Made by a program: the position numbers and the translations under genes. Below are positions 60,925 through 64,000 of a stretch of 64,000 nt of DNA, piece after piece (the first letter of the stretch is position 1; every line of letters begins with the position of its first letter). The notes beneath the pieces were generated by a model that saw nothing but the letters and a program-made list of their open reading frames with translations, was not told the origin of the DNA and made no database searches. Source of the DNA: Legionella fallonii LLAP-10 (lineage in GTDB: Bacteria > Pseudomonadota > Gammaproteobacteria > Legionellales > Legionellaceae); NCBI RefSeq assembly GCF_000953135.1, contig NZ_LN614828.1, forward strand, positions 124,001 to 188,000, written 5' to 3'.

Positions 60925-62153
60925 CATTACCCATCCCAACACCATTAATTGATACCTGTCAGCATCTTAAAGAAAAAGATTGGACAAAATACATCGCTCC
61001 CTCGTTTGCTCCCTACGATCTGGGGCTTTGCCTGGATTATTTAAAACAATATGAAAACAATAATACTACCTTTGAATCGTATCGCCGTGAAGTAGAGCGA
61101 TTAATTCAATGGGCTTGGCTGATAGAGCAAAAATCCTTGCTGGATTTAAAACGTCAAGACATTGAAAATTACGTTCAATTTTGTCTTGATCCTCCTAAAT
61201 CATGGATTGGGTTTAAAAAAATCTCCCGTTTTATTACATGCAATGATGAACGAATCCCAAACCCTGAATGGCGTCCTTTCGTTGTTACAATAAGCAAATC
61301 TTCTCATAAAAATGGGTTAAAACCAGAGAAACAGAATTATCAATTATCTCAAAAAGCCATCCGTGAGATTTTTACGATACTCACTAGTTTTTATAATTAT
61401 TTGGCGTTAGAAGAAAAAGTATCACTTAACCCTATTGCATTGATTAAACAAAAAAGTAAATACATCCAAAAATACCAGCATCAGGCGCAAGTGATGCGGT
61501 TAAGTGAAAAGCAATGGCAAACATGCCTTGCGACTGTTAAAGAAATGGCAGATAGCATGCCAGGCAAACATGAACGCACCTTATTTATTATTTCTGCACT
61601 GTATTTATTATATCTTCGCGTATCAGAATTATGCGCGAGTGAGCGCTGGACTCCAGAAATGAGGCATTTTTTCAAAGACAGCCAAGGTTTTTGGTGGTTT
61701 AAAACTGTAGGTAAAGGTAACAAAATGCGTGATATTGCGGTGTCCGATGACATGCTTTCTGCACTTCAACGATATCGTACAAGCATGCAGTTAACTCCCC
61801 TTCCATCAATCAATGATCAAACTCCTCTCTTACCAAAAGAAAAAGGCAACGGAGGTATAACGAGTTCAAGACATATTCGTAGTCTCATTCAGGAATGTTT
61901 TGATAAAACCATAGATCATTTAAGAAACACGGGATTTGCAGAGGAAGCAGATAGTTTGGAATCTGCAACAGTACATTGGCTGCGACATACGGGTATTTCC
62001 GATGATATCAATATACGCGGGCGACCCGTTGCGCACGTGCGTGATGACGCAGGCCACAGTTCAAGCGCTACTACTGATAGGTACAACGATATCGATCTTA
62101 TTGAGCGGCATCATTCTGCTAAAAATAAAAAATTGATATCGAAAGAACGTTAA
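60912..62153 (+). CDS. tyrosine recombinase, full-length
   Basis: This 413-aa member of the phage-integrase family has a core-binding domain (~35-200) and a catalytic domain with Arg in LYLRVSELCAS, Lys in VGKGNKMRD, VHWLRHTGISD, AGHSSSATTDRY (His and tyrosine). It is longer than XerC/D by N-terminal and internal extensions. It overlaps the DUF1016 gene, an unusual partnership. Intact catalytic residues suggest that it is active; its target may be the 60251-60280 inverted repeat or a distant site. Confidence 0.92.
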   Translation: MSKITLPIPTPLIDTCQHLKEKDWTKYIAPSFAPYDLGLCLDYLKQYENNNTTFESYRREVERLIQWAWLIEQKSLLDLKRQDIENYVQFCLDPPKSWIGFKKISRFITCNDERIPNPEWRPFVVTISKSSHKNGLKPEKQNYQLSQKAIREIFTILTSFYNYLALEEKVSLNPIALIKQKSKYIQKYQHQAQVMRLSEKQWQTCLATVKEMADSMPGKHERTLFIISALYLLYLRVSELCASERWTPEMRHFFKDSQGFWWFKTVGKGNKMRDIAVSDDMLSALQRYRTSMQLTPLPSINDQTPLLPKEKGNGGITSSRHIRSLIQECFDKTIDHLRNTGFAEEADSLESATVHWLRHTGISDDINIRGRPVAHVRDDAGHSSSATTDRYNDIDLIERHHSAKNKKLISKER

Positions 62154-62636
62154 ATAAAAAACTATTTATAGGATGAGACAATAAATTTGGAGCTTCTATT
62201 CGGGAAAGAATGATTTAAAATTTTGCTTATTTGAATTATTATTGTCCCAAGATAAGCATGAGCAACCGCCGCAATATATCTATTCTTGTTCTTTCTGACG
62301 AGTATGTATGGCTATTTTTGTGATATAGAGGAATTTCATAGTATATGAACTCAAAACAACCTTCATCAAGTACGATATTAAAGCTGGTTATAACAACCTG
62401 CTTTATATTTGGAACGATTACTTGCGCCATGTTTAGCTTGTTAGATGCCAAGTATGATGTATACAAATATCCTTATTAGCTATTAATTATTTTAGTTGCC
62501 TATTTAAGGTTCCATTTAGATCGAAATATATACAAATATGTTAGAGTGCATCAATATGGAATACTATTTATAATGGGATTTTGCACTATTGCATATCTTA
62601 TGGAATGATTTTTCTCTGAGTGCCATTCTAACTAAA
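62154..62636. other. spacer; one doubtful small frame
   Basis: A minus-strand frame of 75 codons (62239-62466) opens with TTG after an AAGGA-like sequence but has no recognisable features and may be chance. Nothing else is identified. Confidence 0.3.
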
Positions 62637-62764
62637 ATGACCAATGTATCTATTCGATTTGCCAACGTACTTGATGCCGAATGTATCAGTAGAGTACATG
62701 CCCAATCTTGGTAAAAAACCTACGTGCACTTTATTCCTAAATCTATATTAAGAAAGAATTGATG
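62637..62764 (+). pseudogene. GNAT acetyltransferase fragment
   Basis: The frame MTNVSIRFANVLDAECISRVHAQSW is the classic start of a GNAT protein (RxAxxxDAxxIxxVHxxSW). A TAA stop then interrupts it; reading on, KTYVHFIPKSIL continues the family pattern before a second stop. The rest of the ~160-aa domain is gone. It is a dead gene. Confidence 0.6.
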
Positions 62765-63144
62765 CTTCTCCAATAAAATCCTTCTAACAAGAAACACAAA
62801 AAAATACGTCGCTCTCTTAAACCTTAAATAAAGAGACTATTGATTTAAAAAATGGAGTAAGCTAATTGGTGTTCCGAGGAGACAGGCCACATCCTTGTGG
62901 CAATGCATCGTCCATAATGCGATCAAATAATCCCTATAGGACATCCGCTGTCTTTCCTCGTACTCATCTAATCATAGCTAATAATTTTAAATTAACATCA
63001 TATAAATGGCGTAATTTTATGTAAGAAATTTCTTATCTTAGTGGTTAAAACGTATGATCAATAAAAATGATAGGATTATTGCGCAACAGCATGTCATAAT
63101 CCTCCAAAGTTCATCCGCCCATCAATACGTTAACTTTAATGAAT
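62765..63144. other. spacer, nothing identified
   Basis: This is 380 bp without a convincing gene. A short CCACATCCTTGTGG-type dyad is present near 62888. No RNA gene is recognised. Confidence 0.35.
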
Positions 63145-63594
63145 TTACGCTCTTATGGGTTGTGGTTCTTTCTGAAAAGACCAAATTAAACCTAATATAC
63201 TAATCCCAATCCAAATTATTGATTTTATCCAGGCAACAAAATAATAAAGCTGTATAAATTGTTGCGGCTGGTTTAAATTGGGAATTAAATTAGCGGCAGA
63301 AAACAAACTAATATTGTTACCTATAATCACTAGTGCTGTAAAAAGGAAAAACCCTTTTAAAATAAACTCAAAATTTTTCATTTTCTCAGAAGAAAAGACA
63401 ATCAAAGCCAACGCAGGTGCTAGAAACAAAGCAAATCTTGGCCAGTAAAAAACGTGAGTTATAGGCGTAAATAGATCGCCATAAGAGGAAAAGACCCCTG
63501 ATTTTAGAGCAGTTTCAAAAGAAAGTGACAAATAAGACAAAACGAGCAGTAAAAACGATAAGTAGTATATTGATGTTTTTAGGTTCATGCGCAT
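63145..63594 (-). CDS. four-pass membrane protein, unknown
   Basis: This ~149-aa protein has four hydrophobic segments: IYYLSFLLLVLSYLSLS, PRFALFLAPALALIVF, FILKGFFLFTALVIIG and SIIWIGISILGLIWSF. The start at 63594 is chosen for its AAAGGA RBS at the right distance; an upstream in-frame ATG at 63642 is possible. It is followed closely, on the same strand, by the partial gene at the window edge. No known family is recognised. Confidence 0.6.
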   Translation of the reverse strand: MRMNLKTSIYYLSFLLLVLSYLSLSFETALKSGVFSSYGDLFTPITHVFYWPRFALFLAPALALIVFSSEKMKNFEFILKGFFLFTALVIIGNNISLFSAANLIPNLNQPQQFIQLYYFVAWIKSIIWIGISILGLIWSFQKEPQPIRA

Positions 63595-63645
63595 TATAAT
63601 AATTCCTTTGTCGATCATTATTTGAACAGTTATTTCGCTCATTGT

Positions 63646-63999
63646 TTATTCTTTAGAATATAGTACTCTTCCTGAAACAGTTGCTATTGCTTCTATAGGA
63701 AGCACATTATCCTCATCCTTAGAACAGTTTAAACTGATGATGTTAGCTATAGCAGTCGCTGTATCGTAATCAGGCTTAATATGTGTGTCTGACGAGGCGA
63801 TACATGATGTATTTCCAATGAATAATTTAAAGTGCCCTTGACTCAACTTTTCTGATGCGTCAAATGATTTTAGCGAAACTCCTGATAAAACTGTGCCAGA
63901 AGAAACGGTTTTTTCCTTATGACCCTTATCAGATGGTAGCTTAAATGGTTTTGTCACTATAATGTGTGCCGTTTTACCTGCTTCAACATAAATTCTATT
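63646..63999 (-). CDS. partial gene at window edge, possible TraB/VirB10-like tail
   Basis: The minus-strand frame is open to the right edge and ends at 63646, 4 bp from the next possible start. The visible ~115 residues include VSSGTVLSGVSLKSFDAS, two SC motifs (NTSCIAS, SLNCSKDED) and VSGRVLYSKE. The pattern of an AGTVLxGVxLxxxDA segment followed by a cysteine pair loosely recalls TraB/VirB10-type conjugation proteins. That is a weak hint only; I would otherwise call it hypothetical. Confidence 0.45.
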   Translation of the reverse strand, partial: NRIYVEAGKTAHIIVTKPFKLPSDKGHKEKTVSSGTVLSGVSLKSFDASEKLSQGHFKLFIGNTSCIASSDTHIKPDYDTATAIANIISLNCSKDEDNVLPIEAIATVSGRVLYSKE

Positions 64000-64000
64000 G

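Noticed and set aside
62239-62466. 75-codon minus-strand frame
   Set aside because: TTG start, no recognisable features or neighbours; kept only as a remark within the spacer entry.

Overview
This AT-rich window reads as the accessory part of a conjugative plasmid or integrative conjugative element from a gammaproteobacterium, most likely Legionella or a close relative. That assignment is inference from the style of the proteins (F-like MobF relaxase, DUF1173, DUF932, DUF3987, ORF6N, Cop/Cus metal genes) and the low GC. No rRNA, tRNA, CRISPR array or chromosomal housekeeping operon is visible, and both window edges cut through genes.

Layout. 1-8.9 kb: the end of a DUF1173 gene, a zinc-ribbon protein, a giant relaxase/helicase/Toprim TraI, a ribbon-helix-helix protein, a candidate oriT with an F-like nic motif, and small membrane or DNA-binding genes. 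9-19 kb: plasmid maintenance genes (DUF932, HigBA-like and ParDE-like toxin-antitoxin pairs, a MazG-like pyrophosphohydrolase, a DUF3987 protein, a candidate iteron/DnaA-box origin, a tyrosine recombinase, an ORF6N regulator). 19-20.6 kb: an IS3-family element beside a 5'-truncated receiver-domain gene. 21.4-27.0 kb: a complete 5,627-bp Tn3-family transposon with a 5-bp target duplication. It splits a cupredoxin gene and carries an unusual passenger gene. 27.5-42 kb: a copper/heavy-metal island with a CopA-CopB fusion containing 25 Met-rich repeats, a DUF2231 protein, an MFS protein, a DMT exporter with a His tail, a CusCBA efflux operon, a CDF exporter, two tiny membrane/lipoprotein genes and a receiver-domain protein. 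42.2-47.5 kb: a second Tn3-family element of the TnpI type, bounded by two inverted copies of its right end and flanked by two broken genes. 47.8-51.9 kb: a Ca2+/cation antiporter, DUF302 and a CadA/ZntA-type P1B ATPase. 52.4-62.2 kb: two tyrosine-recombinase operons (with a WGR-domain protein and with a DUF1016 N-terminal protein), a run of small unknown genes, a second ORF6N gene, an orphan antitoxin and an autoregulated HTH gene. 62.6-64 kb: a dead GNAT gene, a membrane protein and a partial gene at the edge.

How it fits together. The metal genes form a coherent periplasm-to-outside copper detoxification set (oxidase, RND efflux with a fused CusF-like chaperone, outer-membrane CopB-like barrel) plus Zn/Cd/Co export (CDF, CadA). 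Mobile elements have inserted at its edges and within one of its genes. Three tyrosine recombinases outside the transposons each lie near a long perfect or near-perfect inverted repeat. Several gene families (ORF6N, an unnamed 110-aa family, receiver domains) occur in two or more copies on opposite sides of the metal island, which suggests that the accessory region grew by duplication and recombination.
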